In this document: positions 32,757 through 42,935 of the stretch, piece by piece | Position numbering within the stretch: the stretch's first letter is position 1 | How the letters are laid out: each line of letters opens with the position of its first letter | Origin: Adenophora triphylla var. japonica | Taxonomy: Eukaryota > Streptophyta > Magnoliopsida > Asterales > Campanulaceae | Length of the DNA: 64,000 bases | Assembly (NCBI GenBank): GCA_022495995.1 | Contig: JAFEMH010000163.1 | Coordinates: forward strand, 620,001 to 684,000 | Direction: 5' to 3' | The notes under the pieces: model-generated | The model's input: the letters and a program-made list of their open reading frames with translations, nothing else | The model's database searches: none | Told to the model about the DNA's origin: nothing | Program-made: the position numbers and the translations under genes

Positions 32757-32876
32757 GCCCCTCCCCGCCTCTCCCCGCTCCACCCCTCTCCCCCTCCCCC
32801 TCCCCCCTCTCCCCTCTCCCCCTCTCCCCCTCTCCCCCTCCCCCTCTCCCCCTCCCCCTCTCCCCCTCCCCCTCCC
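32757..32876 (+). repeat. CCCCTCT microsatellite
   Basis: A 120-bp polypyrimidine run of CCCCTCTC/CCCCTCCC units. CACTA4 has a comparable purine/pyrimidine tract at the equivalent place (61480-61670). Open frames over it are artefacts. Confidence 0.9.
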
Positions 32877-32989
32877 GAATTGGTACGGTGGTATTTAGTT
32901 TTTATTTGGTACCATATTTGAATTTTAGTTTTTATAGTTTTAGTTTTATAAATTGAAATGTTATATCGGGTACAAAAAATTTTGGTTTA

Positions 32990-33592
32990 TTGATATTTTA
33001 AATTATTTTTTTAAAATTTATTTGAATCGCGACGGAATTTTCCGTCATTTGAAATTAATCTTGAAATTAAAATTAATTAAATAAATTAATTTCAGCGACG
33101 GAATTTCCGCCGCTATAATCATTTAATTTTTATTTAATTTTTAATTTCAGCGGCGGAAATTTCCGTCATTTGTAATAAAATTTAAATTAAAATTAAATAA
33201 TTTCAATGACGGTAAATTCCGCCGCCGAAATAATTTAATTTTAATTTAAATTTTATTACAATGACGGAAATTTCCGCCGCCGAAATTAATTTAATTAAAT
33301 TAATTTTTATTACGGCGACGGAAATTTCCGCCCATTTGAAATGAAAATTTAATTAAATTAAATTAATATAGCAGCGGAATTTTCCGTCATTGAAACCATT
33401 AATTCACGGCGGAATTAATTTCCGTCGGTAAAAGAAAAAAATAGCGGCGGAAATTGACCCGTCGGAGCACTGCGACGAGCTGGTAGCGGCGGACCACCGA
33501 CGGAATTTTTCCGTCGGTGATTTATTTTAGCGACGGAAATATAATTTTAGCGGCGGAAATTTCCGTCGCTAAATGACCTTTTTCTGGTAGTG
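32990..33592 (+). repeat. CACTA2 right subterminal repeats and terminus
   Basis: About fifteen GACGGAAATTTCCG-type words alternate with AATTAATTAAATTAA spacers and end in TTTTTCTGGTAGTG. They are arranged like the left subterminal block. Confidence 0.9.
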
Positions 33593-33595
33593 TGC

Positions 33596-34150
33596 ATAGG
33601 TGCTCTTAATGAGGTTTAGATGAAAGTAAAGGTTATGCTACTGAACCATGTGCATCCTTTCTGCAAACTATTCAAAATTGACTCCAACAACAGCAAAATC
33701 GATGTTATTTATGAGATTGAAAATCTGGTACATTTCATTTTATTATATGAATGTATGATTTAGTTATAGTTAGAGTTACAATTGGGAAGCAAATATTTTA
33801 AACTTATTTATACTGGAGAGTTTATACATGTATATACCTTTCTCCTCCAATAGTCAATGATCCATATAAACACTAAATCTCGACATGTTCTGTGCTGTTA
33901 ATGCACGATAGAAGCACCAATGTGCACCAAATAAAAGAACTGAAAAAGGGAAGGTGTAGCTATACAAGTGTCTTTTTCTTCCAAGTTTAAGAAGTATTTG
34001 AAGAAAATGCCTCTCTATCCATTTTGTCATTCATCAGTTTGATGGGAGTCTATGTGATGCAGCCTGATCTGTTTCCTTGATATGATTGTATCCTGTTTAT
34101 TCCTCATTGCAAGCTAAGTTGTAGATTGAACAGAACTTACTCAAATTGTA
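33596..34150 (+). other. Captured host sequence in CACTA1, partly exon-like
   Basis: This continues the CACTA1 interior after CACTA2. From about 33637 to 33727 a frame reads HVHPFCKLFKIDSNNSKID and ends at a possible donor (CTG|GTACAT). The rest is AT-rich and intron-like. I do not recognise the peptide. Confidence 0.3.
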
Positions 34151-34159
34151 GCTTTTAGA

Positions 34160-35130
34160 TGAATGTTTTGCATATCTGCAGATGGTTACTCTGGCCCTTT
34201 TATCAAAAATAAATAAATAAATAAATAAATTAAAATGGTTACTTTGGCCTTCATCAAGTTTTCTTCTCATGCAGCTGCTGATAAAGTCCTTCAGAGCTAC
34301 AATGGCACCATGATGCCAAATACAGAACAAGCTTTCCGGTTAAACTGGGCAAGATTTAGCACTGGAGAAAGACGCGCAGATACTACTATTTTCGATATGT
34401 CTATCTTTAGTAGGCCCATGCGCATTGGCGTTGCAACTCCCAAGAAGCCATCAGCTTAGCAGCCTTTTACGTAGAACCAGTATTCTTCTCAGGGTATGGC
34501 ATTATATTCTTAGTTCTTCCATTTTTTGGCACTTGGGGATCTTCACTGTGCCCACTTTCTTTGCTTTTGCTTTTGCTTACTACCTTAATTTTGAGCATGA
34601 TTCAGGAGAAGCTAAATAAATTTTTTCATACTGCAACTTGACAAGTAATCTGGTTATTTTAGTTGAATGATGTCCACTACTCTGAATGAGATAGAGGGTT
34701 CAATACTGAAGAATGTTACATATGAAACTAAGGAATGATATGTGATTTTCCACCGGGTAGAAATAAATGAAATAGGAAAACTGGAATGGAGTACATGACC
34801 CCACTACTTTCTTTGATTTTCTCATTATGATGAAACATATTGATGCAATATGTACTCTTAAGGCTCATGTTTGTTTTCTTTTGTTAGCTGTGGTATTATC
34901 TGGTGGAAATGGTTCATTTGGTGCAGCACCTCAAGGCTCCCAGTCAGATGGTGATTCAGCCAACACAACGATGAGACGTGCTTTTATTGTTCGTTGTTAG
35001 CAGCCATTGTTCCTGTGTTAATGTCATATATTTTCTTAATCTAGATTTTTGTGGGAGGGCTTGACTCAGATGTCTCTGATGAAGAACTAAGGCGGTCCTT
35101 TTCTCAGTATAAAGAAGTTTAAAATATTTG
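34160..35130 (+). pseudogene. Captured fragment of RBP45/RBP47-type RNA-binding protein gene
   Basis: Exon-like pieces match the plant oligouridylate/poly(A)-binding RBP45/47 family. The segment 34235-34390 reads FIKFSSHAAADKVLQSYNG and then FRLNWARFSTGERRAD (end of RRM1 and linker). It jumps directly to SRPMRIGVATPKKPSA (end of RRM2), so most of RRM2 is deleted. The segment 34890-34970 reads GSFGAAPQGSQSDGDSANT. After an intron ending in AG at about 35044, IFVGGLDSDVSDEELRRSF starts RRM3. The sequence then changes abruptly to receptor-kinase sequence. Functional family members have about 400 residues and three RRMs, so this is a captured, internally deleted, non-functional copy with introns retained. 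A (AAAT)n tract at 34206-34230 interrupts the first exon. Confidence 0.8.
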
Positions 35131-35830
35131 CTTCCCAAGCTTAAAGAGATTGCAGAGCAAGATCGTCGTGATAAAGAGATTGCTGTGTGGGACACGAGAA
35201 TGGATACAGCTTTGGTATAGTCTTATTTGAGATTGTTGGGAGGAGGAGAAGCACTGATCCTAATGTGCGTGGGACACGAGAATGGCTACCAAGATGGACT
35301 CGGGACATGTATGTGAAGGGTGCATTACAAGAAATGGTCTCGGAGTATGGTATTGAAGAGAGTGAGAGAGAGAAAGCAAAGAGAATGTGCATGGCGGCTC
35401 TTTGGTGTATTCAGTATGTGCCAGAGATGAGACCAAATATGAGCAGTGTGGTAAAGATGTTGAAGGGTGTAATGGAAATTGCTCCACATCCTAATCCATT
35501 CGAGCATTTGGAATCCAATCGACAGAATGCCTCAGCTTCTGGGAGTGATTATACTGACTCCTCGATGACATCAGAACAATTTTATTCTAAACATGTCTGT
35601 GGAACGACAAAGGCAGAAGCAAAGATAACTTCAGTTCATTAGTAAATGCTTGCACTTGTTATATGTTTGTATTCAAGGCACTAAGATTGTTGAGGTCATT
35701 GGATGAACTTATCTGCTTCTTTTATATAAGGGTATACTTTGCAATGATCAAGCAGAAATGCATTTATTTCACATCTGTAACTTTACTTATATATTGACAT
35801 TCATGATTCAATCAACATATAGAGGAATTC
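35131..35830 (+). pseudogene. Captured 3' end of LRK10L-like receptor kinase gene
   Basis: The frame from 35187 to 35642 encodes the C-terminal lobe of a Ser/Thr kinase: GYSFGIVLFEIVGRRRSTD (subdomain IX), WLPRWTRDMYVKGALQEMV, CMAALWCIQYVPEMRPNMS (subdomain XI with the invariant Arg) and a Ser-rich tail. The wording is typical of the plant LRK10L / rust-resistance-kinase family. The ATP-binding lobe, HRD and DFG motifs are absent, so it cannot be an active kinase. About 190 bp of 3'UTR-like sequence follows. The word GTGGGACACGAGAATGG occurs at about 35187 and again at about 35271, suggesting the RBP/kinase junction was made by a slip or template switch. Confidence 0.8.
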
Positions 35831-35859
35831 GTTTCATTGATTTCCATTTGGGTTGGCAA

Positions 35860-36118
35860 CCTTGTCCCTAACAACTGGTACCAAAAACTATTTGGCTCCA
35901 AAAATTTCCCGCAAAAAAAAAATTTATTAGGGTCGGCAATATCCCGACATAAATAGGGTATTTGAGATGGTGACGGGGGTCCTAAAACTTTTAAAGTCGC
36001 ATGTTATTTAGGACCATCGTTTCCCGACCTAAAGGCCGACCTAAATACTATTAGGGATGGGAAAATGAACATTTAGGACGGGAAATGGCTGACCCTAAAA
36101 GTCCTGTTTCTTGTAGTG
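35860..36118 (+). repeat. CACTA1 right subterminal repeats and terminus
   Basis: Short direct and inverted copies of words such as TTAGGGTCGG, GACCTAAA and GGGATGGGAAAA are spread over about 250 bp and end in TTTCTTGTAGTG. Subterminal repeat arrays of this kind are the transposase-binding regions of CACTA elements. A shorter counterpart lies at 94-240 on the left. Confidence 0.7.
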
Positions 36119-36121
36119 TTG

Positions 36122-36861
36122 ATTTCTAACACTGGAATGCCGTTGGTGCAGGTCCCTTCGTTGGTGACGCTGTCGCCGTAGACTGTTGTCAGCTCATTGC
36201 CTTGCATGAACTTGATACATTGGTGAAGGGTGGATGTCACGCCGTTCATTTGATGCAGTCAGGGTCGTCCTAGGATGGCTGTGAAAGTGATAGGAATGTC
36301 CAACACTTGAAATTCAGTAGGGATCATCCATTTTCCGAACCAGATGTTTAAAGTAGCAACCCCGAGAACTGTGCGAGAAGTAGAATCATAAGCCTTGACA
36401 GTGTAGACTGAAGGCTTTAAATCTCTGGGCTTGATGTCAAGCAGGTCCATCATCTTGGCAGGCAATACATTCATTCCGGAGCCTCTGTCTACCAGTACGC
36501 GGGGAAGGCGACGCTCATCCAACTGAACAGTGATGTAGAGCGGCTCATTCTGATTGGCCCCAAATTTTGGCAGGTCCAAATCTGTGAAGGTGATGATGTT
36601 TCCATAGTGGATGTTGTAGATCATCTGGATTACTTCTTCTGGAGTTGCGTCCACGAGGACCATAGTATGAGCCAAACTTTCCTCTAGCTTGAGCTTGTGA
36701 GGGTATAAAGATGTGAGCAGGGACCACAGGGAAATGTTTGCACAGGTCTCGCTTTGAGCCGAGTGAGGATCGGGTCCTCCTTTCCGAAGCTTGTTTCTTC
36801 GGCGCATCGGGTTGCGGTTCTGACTCTGTTGGCTTTTTGGTGGTCTTGGGCGGTAGCACAT
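36122..36861 (-). pseudogene. Tat2 aspartic protease domain, copy 2
   Basis: This is the second retropepsin-like domain. It reads ITFTDLDLPKFGANQNEPL, then LPRVLVDRGSGMNVLPAKM (DRGS at the catalytic position), TVKAYDSTSRTVLGVATLN and TFTAILGRP. The expected Trp codon after GRP is TGA, a single-base nonsense change. Beyond it the frame stays open (LHQMNGVTSTLHQCIKFM) up to the CACTA1 insertion at 36118 and resumes in frame at positions 93-1. This shows that CACTA1 inserted into a reading frame that was open apart from that stop. Confidence 0.8.
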
Positions 36862-38179
36862 GGATTTGACCAGATCGGGTCAGAACGTTGACGTCAGGCT
36901 CGGTCCCCTTTGAACAGGTTGCTTTGAGTTGAGCTATAGTCAGTGGAGGATTTTTCGAAGCACAGGGTCATATGTCCTCTCTTAATTCATTGACTATTGA
37001 TGTCTTCCCGGGGGCCTCAACAGCTTTTCGAATTCTATTCCAGGATACTGGTTTAGGTGCCTCTGCAGGGGGAGAGCCTATGGTTCGCCGCAGTTGTTCG
37101 AATGTCAGTGCGCAACAGTGGTTGCTAGGACTGAACTGTGTCTTGTTGACCCTCCGGGGGAGGCTAGAGAGTTCTTAGTTCATGTGAACTGTTTCTCTGA
37201 TCTCTTAACGGTATACTGCATTTTTCTCCTTCTTACTGAGCAGGCTTATGGCGTTCTTAAGTTGAGATAAGCAGTAGTCATGGTTTGCTAAATTTCCTCC
37301 GCTTTTAGCCCAAATCGACTCTCTTGTAGCCGAGCCTTCGTCGAGAGCTAGCGCTTGCGTTTCTTCCCAGGTGAGAATAGCCAATGCTTCTTTGAATCAT
37401 ATACGGCAGTCTAGATAAACTTCATCGGGGGGAGTTTTCTCTGTTGCTTTAACTTAGTGGCGGGTATGTCGGAAGGTGATACACGGCTTCCCGGACGTCT
37501 GCCCATATGACTGGCTTTTGTCCCAGTTGATCGTTTCTGTAAACGAATGTTGTAGTCTATGAATCTCCCTTAGCAGTTGTTGGAGATGTGTATGTAAGGA
37601 TCTTCCTGCGGATCTGCCGCGTCTTCTACTCCGGAGAGTTTTGATTCGTTGCCGCCTGACGGTTCAACCCATATCAAAGGACGTCTTGTGCCCTTTTGCG
37701 AAGCTGGTACTTCTCGAAAACTTCATGTCCTCTGCTTGAGCAAAGGGGCTCGATAGGAAATTCCGTGTGTAAAACATCCCATACGACTGCCATGCATTCT
37801 TCACGAGTGTGCCGGTGTCTGTTGACCTTTATTGTGAAGATTTATTCGTCCGGTGTGGCCAGAATGTTTGCTCGAAGGATCTTTGCCGGCGAACTTTCGA
37901 TCGAAGATGGGGGTTTTTATCCCTGTATCATTGCGGTGTCCAGTGTTTCTTTCCATTCTGGATCCAAGTCTCGAAAATGGCAGTTGAACTTGATGAATCT
38001 GACTGCTTCATGATCTTCCTGCTCGAGGGCATTGACGTAGTTAGCACCTCTGGACTCTGAGGGATTATGATGAGATTTTCCCCGGTTGTCCTTTTATCGG
38101 TTTGCAGGAGGTAGCCCCGGTGCATGGCTGCGGGCACGCTTAGTTGGCATTTTGGCTTCATTGCCTACGAGGAAACTGT
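36862..38179 (-). pseudogene. Tat2 degenerate coding spacer between two protease copies
   Basis: On the minus strand short open pieces continue the polyprotein (for example a stretch reading VNALEQEDHEAVRFIKFNC near 38030-37980). They are broken by many stops and frameshifts. I recognise no domain. The region separates the two protease copies and may be the remains of an insertion or unequal exchange. Confidence 0.4.
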
Positions 38180-38700
38180 CTCCTCTGATGACCTCGAGAT
38201 CTCCTTGGCAGTTTATAAACTTGACACACTGATGGAGAGTGGAGGCTATGGCCTTCATGTGGTGTAGCCATGGGCGTCCCAGTAGAGCTGTAAATTAGGA
38301 CAAAATTTCAATCACGTGGAACTTTACTGGCACAATTTGGGTTTCGAACCAGAGCTCCAAAGTCACCGTTCCCAGGATGGGACGAGATGTGCTGTCGTAT
38401 GCTTTGATAGTTTGGGTAGATGGGGTCATATAGCCTTTATCGACTCTTAAGGCTCGCATCATGCTGAGGGGAAGGACGTTGACTGCTGATCCGTTGTCTA
38501 CCTGGACTCCAGGGAGGGAGATAGTGTTGAGCCGAACAGTGATGTTCAGAGCTTCATTGTGTCCTGTAACCCCTTTTGGTAGGTCTTCGTTACAGAAGGT
38601 GAGCATGCTGTCGTACAGTCTGGAATTGTAGATCTGATCTCTTTCTGGAGAGGAGAGTCATCGAGCCATCCATTTCCTGTCTTCCTCTTGAGAGGCAAAG
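38180..38700 (-). pseudogene. Tat2 aspartic protease domain, copy 1
   Basis: This is a retropepsin-like domain with LPGVQVDNGSAVNVLPLS, where DNGS replaces the usual D-T/S-G catalytic loop as is common in Tat proteases. It is followed by IKAYDSTSRPILGTVTLEL and, after one stop (about 38295), LLGRPWLHHMKAIASTLHQ. The downstream frame reads VKFINCQGDLEVIRGD. A second, paralogous protease lies 1.5 kb further along the same element (36122-36861), which is unusual. Confidence 0.75.
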
Positions 38701-38769
38701 GTTTTGGTGGTGCCTCGGGATTGCATTGAGGTTGCTTGTGGCGGTGGCCGCCTTGGTCAGCACGTAGAT

Positions 38770-40245
38770 TTAGTGCGAGTGCCAAGTTGGCTTTGACTTT
38801 CCTTTACCGGCCCATGCTCTGAAGTTGGGCAAGTTGAACCTTGGGCGATCTGCGGGGATTAGGCTTAAATTTGTGATAAGGTTGTCGAGATTTGAGATCT
38901 TCTTGTGTCCTAAGGCCTGGTCTTTGGTGTCAGCAGGATATTTTGGCTTTCCTACCCCTGTCTGTTCTGAAGCTATGTTGCTCGAAGGAAGGGAAGACTT
39001 GCTGGAGTAGAGCATATAGTAGTCGAACTTCCCGGATGGCTCTCCGAGTGTACCCACGCTGGTGTCTCCGGCTTTATATCTTTCTTTCAATTTCTGCTGA
39101 GAAGAATGTTTCTTCTTCTTTCTAGGAGAATCACCCCTGATCATGTCCTGGAACTCGTATTCAAGGCATTTGGAGTAGTGACAAACATCATACCAGATGT
39201 GGACGTCTGATGAGGACTTAGCTGGAAGAGGCAGAGGAACTGGCTCTACGGCAATATTCTTTGGCACCCACTCGATGGCGTTTACACTGTTGTTGTTCGA
39301 AAAAGGGTTTCTGACTGTATTAGGTCCACGGGGATGCTCCAACTTTCCTTCTTCTATCAGATTTTGGTTCTCATATAGTAACCCTAGGAAGTTGTCAGTT
39401 GTGTGCCCATGGTATTGGTGGTAGGTACAGTACTTGCTTTTGTCGGTATTCGTTGTGGGATTCTTCGGTTTGTAGTTTTTAACAGGCTTGAGGAGGCCTT
39501 CTTTGACTAGTCCTTCCAGCATTTTACTCAGAGGCATATCCATCTTGTCGAATCATATGGAAGGTTGGTTCTTGGAGGAGTCATTGCTTTGCAGGGTTGG
39601 GTTTCTGTTGCTTGGCTGCTGTCCCTGATGGATGTAGTTGACAGAAGTATCTTTCCCTTTGCCGGGGGCCGGTGCAGGATTGAATGCAATTGTTGATCTG
39701 TATCTGTAAGACGGAACTGTAGCCAGCTTTTCTTTGAGGACCTTCTCGAACTGTGAACCCGCATTGACCATGGCTCAGAGATCCGAGAAGAAGTGATGGC
39801 TGATGAGTGTTCTGATAGACGGCCTCAAGCAGGACTTGAAGATCCGCATTTGTTCGTCTTTGGAGAGTGGCTCCATGATTTCGGAGAGTTTCCAGCTCCA
39901 CCTTTTGTAGAATTCTCCAACACTTTCGTCTGCTATCTGCTCGGTGGTGATTAAGTCTTCATGACTTGTCTCCCATTCTAGGTTGGATCGGTACCGCTCC
40001 AGGACCGCTCCAGGATGATGTTGCTGATCTGATCCCAGGTATGGCGATGTGCAGGCTTGACCCTTAGGAACCACCGTAATGCTGAACTCTTGAGAGTGTG
40101 CTGGAAATGGTCGGCCATTTGCTGGAGGGTTGCTCCTTTTTCTCTCATGCCGAGAACGTAGGTATCAACATGTGTTTGTGGGCCTTCGGTCCCATCGAAT
40201 CTGTCCATTTCTGGCATTCTGAACATGGCAGGGAGAGGTGCGACC
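38770..40245 (-). pseudogene. gag: Tat2 gag capsid core and zinc-knuckle region
   Basis: This continues Gag after the Tekay insertion. The frame opens with PAMFRMPEMDRFDGTEGP and runs through DHFQHTLKSSALRWFLRVKP and WSWKLSEIMEPLSKDEQMRI, which resemble the Retrotrans_gag capsid fold. A further segment holds a degenerate zinc knuckle CTYHQYHGHTTDNF (last Cys replaced by Phe) and a basic linker with RKKKKHSSQQK followed by KAGDTSVGTLGEPSGKFDYY. The same linker occurs in Tat1 near 5950. A tandem duplication of about 11 bp around 40000 (CCGCTCCAGGA twice) shifts the frame, and stops separate the segments at about 39780 and 39550. It is a pseudogene, but long open stretches remain. Confidence 0.8.
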
Positions 40246-42484
40246 TGTGAGGACCCCGACCCGGAACCTACGCGTGTCCCGAGTTGGAGCGTCCTCAAAC
40301 TAACCCAAAAACACTAAACTTTTAAAACTTTACTTTGACTTTCAAACATAAACATTAATGATATAACATTTCAAAAGAACTCCACTCTACTCCACATCGG
40401 AGGAGGAGATAACTAACTTTGAAAATAGTTAACTGTTTAGTTACAAAAGATTTAAGGTTATGACGTAGAGTTTAAGGTTTATAATTACAAACTCCAAGAA
40501 TGGAATTACCAAAATACAATTTATACGTCACCCTAAACATACCCTGACAATACCCCAAAAGATTACTCCAAACTCCTCTCCGTCCTTACTTGGGCGGTCC
40601 TCCTGTCTCGGGATCTAAAACAGTAAAGGGAGAGGGGTGAGAATAAATCTCAGCAAGCTATTATGGATGCAGCAATATGCCAAATAAATGCAACATATAA
40701 CAAGTCGCACATAACACATTGGGAAAGCTATAAACACATTCCATTACCTTGGTTTACCTTTTCCCGTCTGAACAGTAGTCGTACAACATTGGGTATAATA
40801 ATAATACTCCAATTACAGTGAGCTGCTTAAGCAATACTCACGTCTTATAAGACCCGTTTTTCAGAGAACCATATAAGACAGTAGCAACTCTGTAAGGCTT
40901 GTGGCTCAATACAGATGCTATACCCCAACCTGTGGCCACAGGAGGGGACGGTCACAGGTATAGCATAATCCGATCACATTAGGTCACACTTCCATAATTG
41001 ATCGTATTCTGTTATACCCCCAACGTCAGCTGACTCACACATAATCAAGCACATAATAGATACTTGAATAAAATCCACAAAAAGGGATAACAACATATCA
41101 ACATGGTAAACTATACTCATGTCCAACCAATATCATAGTGCAACATTTATTCAATACACTATGCAATAGAAACAATGTATATGAACTCAATGTAAGGCAA
41201 GGAAGTAGCATAAATCCATCCTACAAAGTCATTATACAATAATACATAGCCTCTTGAAAGGTCTAAGGGGAATCTATCAAGTTGGGATCATAATTGTTTA
41301 GTTACTAAACTAGTTTATCTAACGTTTTCCAAGCAACATTTAAGGTACTTCCACTATTCCATTTTAATCACTTAGAACGTCATTGTGAAGCCAAAGTATT
41401 CTACTTTAATCTAGGTTAAAAAGATTTCATTATGGTTCGAGTTTGATTAGGTTTGAATAGCTATAAAGTTGAGGTGAGAAAATCTGGCCAGGGGACGACT
41501 CGTCCCCCAGGGGACGACTCGTGCTCATGAGACCTCCCTCAGAACCTGGCGTCCCCCTATAGGTCACGACTTCCCTTCGTCCAAGGGACGACTCGTCCCT
41601 CAGCCCAGAATTCGTAAAACGCAGAAATCAACACAAAAATCCCAAGAAACCCAATGTCCAACCAAATGCATCCTAAGTTATGAACCTAAAGGGCATTTCC
41701 AACTTGGGTAACTTTAATCTACTCCTTTAACTCCATGAAATCAAGTCTTAAACCTAGATCCATTCAACTTCCATAACTCACAATATTTCTACAAACCCAA
41801 CAAGGTTCTAAATCAACACATTCAACTCCCAATAGTTTTCCCAAGCAAGAAATCACCAACAGAAGAACAAGAACCACAAGAAATATTCATGAACATTCAT
41901 GAGAAGAGAAGTCATAACAACTTACATGGATTTTAGAAGGGAAGATTGATCTTGATAGGTTCCTCTAGGAGATTCAACTTCAAAGATGATCTTAGACTTG
42001 ATTTTTGATGAAGGAAAATCTTGACTTCAAAGCTTCATGCTTGGGCTTCCATGGAGTCCTCTAGTTTTTCTCTAGGTTGAAGATGAGTAGTGAGTGAGGA
42101 GGAAGGGGGGAAGGGAGTAAGAGAGTTGAGGTGGGTGTGACACTTGGCGCAAGGAGGGGAGGGCAAGACAATTGGCCCCTCCCAAAATATCTAGCAAGAA
42201 GGCTTCATCTTTAATTTAAATTTAAACTTAACCCAAATTCATCCTACTCACTCAATTAACCTTCTCCCACATTTATCTATTTAATAAATTCCCACTTTTT
42301 ATTATTTCCCTTAGTTTCTTTATTTAATGTCCAATAAATTCTTATAAGCTCCTAAATTTACTTTTCACCCAACTTATTCTAATTTAAGAATTTTAAGATA
42401 TAATTGAACATATAAAGATAACATAAATATTAAAAGCATATAATTTAATATTTAAAATGAGTGCCTAGGGTTGGGGTCGTCACA
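40246..42484 (-). repeat. Tekay 3' LTR (2239 bp)
   Basis: TGTGAGGACCCCGACCCGG ... GGTTGGGGTCGTCACA on the plus strand. The ends are a near-perfect short inverted repeat. It is preceded, in element sense, by the polypurine tract. It contains GGGACGACTCGT repeated three times around 41500-41600. Confidence 0.95.
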
Positions 42485-42501
42485 CTCACTCCCCCTTAAA
42501 G
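42485..42501 (-). promoter_or_regulatory. Tekay polypurine tract
   Basis: On the minus strand CTTTAAGGGGGAGTGAG directly abuts the 3' LTR. It is the plus-strand primer of reverse transcription. Confidence 0.9.
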
Positions 42502-42518
42502 AAAATTCGACCCGAATT

Positions 42519-42890
42519 TTAAAAAGGAAACTTACTTGAATTTTCAAACAACCACGGGTATTTCGCTCTCATCTCCGACTCTAGCTCCCACGTCGCTTCC
42601 TCAACTGTATGATTCTTCCAAAGGACTTTCACTATCGGAATACTCTTGGTTCTCAACTCTTTAACTTGGAATTCTAATACTCTTAATGGCTCTTCAACAT
42701 ACGACATGTCCGCTTGGACATCATCGGGAGGAGAGCTCAAAACATGGGAGGGGTCATGACAATACTTCCTAAGCATAGAAACGTGAAATACATCATGAAG
42801 CAAAGAGAAAGACGGAGGCAACGCTAACCGGTAAGCCAATTCCCCTATCTTCTCTAGAATCTCAAACGGTCCTACAAATCTCGGAGCCAA
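42519..42890 (-). CDS. pol: Tekay integrase C-terminus with chromodomain
   Basis: APRFVGPFEILEKIGELAYR and SLLHDVFHVSMLRKYCHDP are the GPF/Y module. VEEPLRVLEFQVKELRTKSI, PIVKVLWKNHTVEEATWELE and MRAKYPWLF form the chromodomain-type module characteristic of chromoviruses, thought to guide insertion to heterochromatin. The frame ends 35 bp before the polypurine tract. It is separated from the integrase core by frameshifts near 42930-43000. Confidence 0.88.
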   Translation of the reverse strand: MAPRFVGPFEILEKIGELAYRLALPPSFSLLHDVFHVSMLRKYCHDPSHVLSSPPDDVQADMSYVEEPLRVLEFQVKELRTKSIPIVKVLWKNHTVEEATWELESEMRAKYPWLFENSSKFPF

Positions 42891-42935
42891 CTTACCCTTA
42901 TTCCCAAACCTTTTAATCCCCGTCCTGAGAGACCT

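Larger units (their letters stand above)
20006..33592 (+). mobile_element. CACTA2: 13.6-kb CACTA (En/Spm) element
   Basis: Its termini are CACTACCAGAAACAGGCCAT on the left and, on the complementary strand, CACTACCAGAAAAAGGTCAT on the right. The TSD TGC is at 20003-20005 and 33593-33595. Subterminal arrays of GACGGAA-TTCCGTC-type words fill both ends. It carries TNP2 C-terminal remnants (DUF4218, DUF4216) and a Transposase_24-type gene on the plus strand, but I find no TNP2 catalytic domain, so it is probably non-autonomous. Its interior also holds a foldback, telomeric repeats, AT-rich tandem repeats, MITE-like palindromes and a large hairpin with a host gene exon. Confidence 0.95.
94..36118 (+). 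mobile_element. CACTA1: CACTA element carrying host gene fragments (Pack-CACTA), with nested insertions
   Basis: The left end is CACTACAAAAAAGTGATTTTTAGGG and the right end, on the complementary strand, is CACTACAAGAAACAGGACTTTTAGGG. The terminal 12 bases match except one, and TTTTAGGG is shared further in. The 3-bp TSD TTG flanks both ends (91-93 and 36119-36121), and the Tat2 reading frame is continuous across the empty site. Without the solo LTR/Tat1 block and CACTA2, the element is about 3.56 kb. No transposase gene is present. Instead it holds a promoter/5'UTR-like stretch, an RBP45/47 fragment and a receptor-kinase fragment, so it is a non-autonomous gene-capturing element. Orientation is arbitrary; the captured genes are on the plus strand. 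Confidence 0.85.

Noticed and set aside
34235..34459. RBP45/47 open frame as a functional gene
   Set aside because: RRM2 is largely deleted, the ATG is inside an RRM, a simple repeat precedes it, and it lies inside a transposon.
35187..35642. Kinase open frame as a functional receptor kinase
   Set aside because: It lacks the ATP-binding lobe, HRD and DFG motifs; only the C-lobe end is present.
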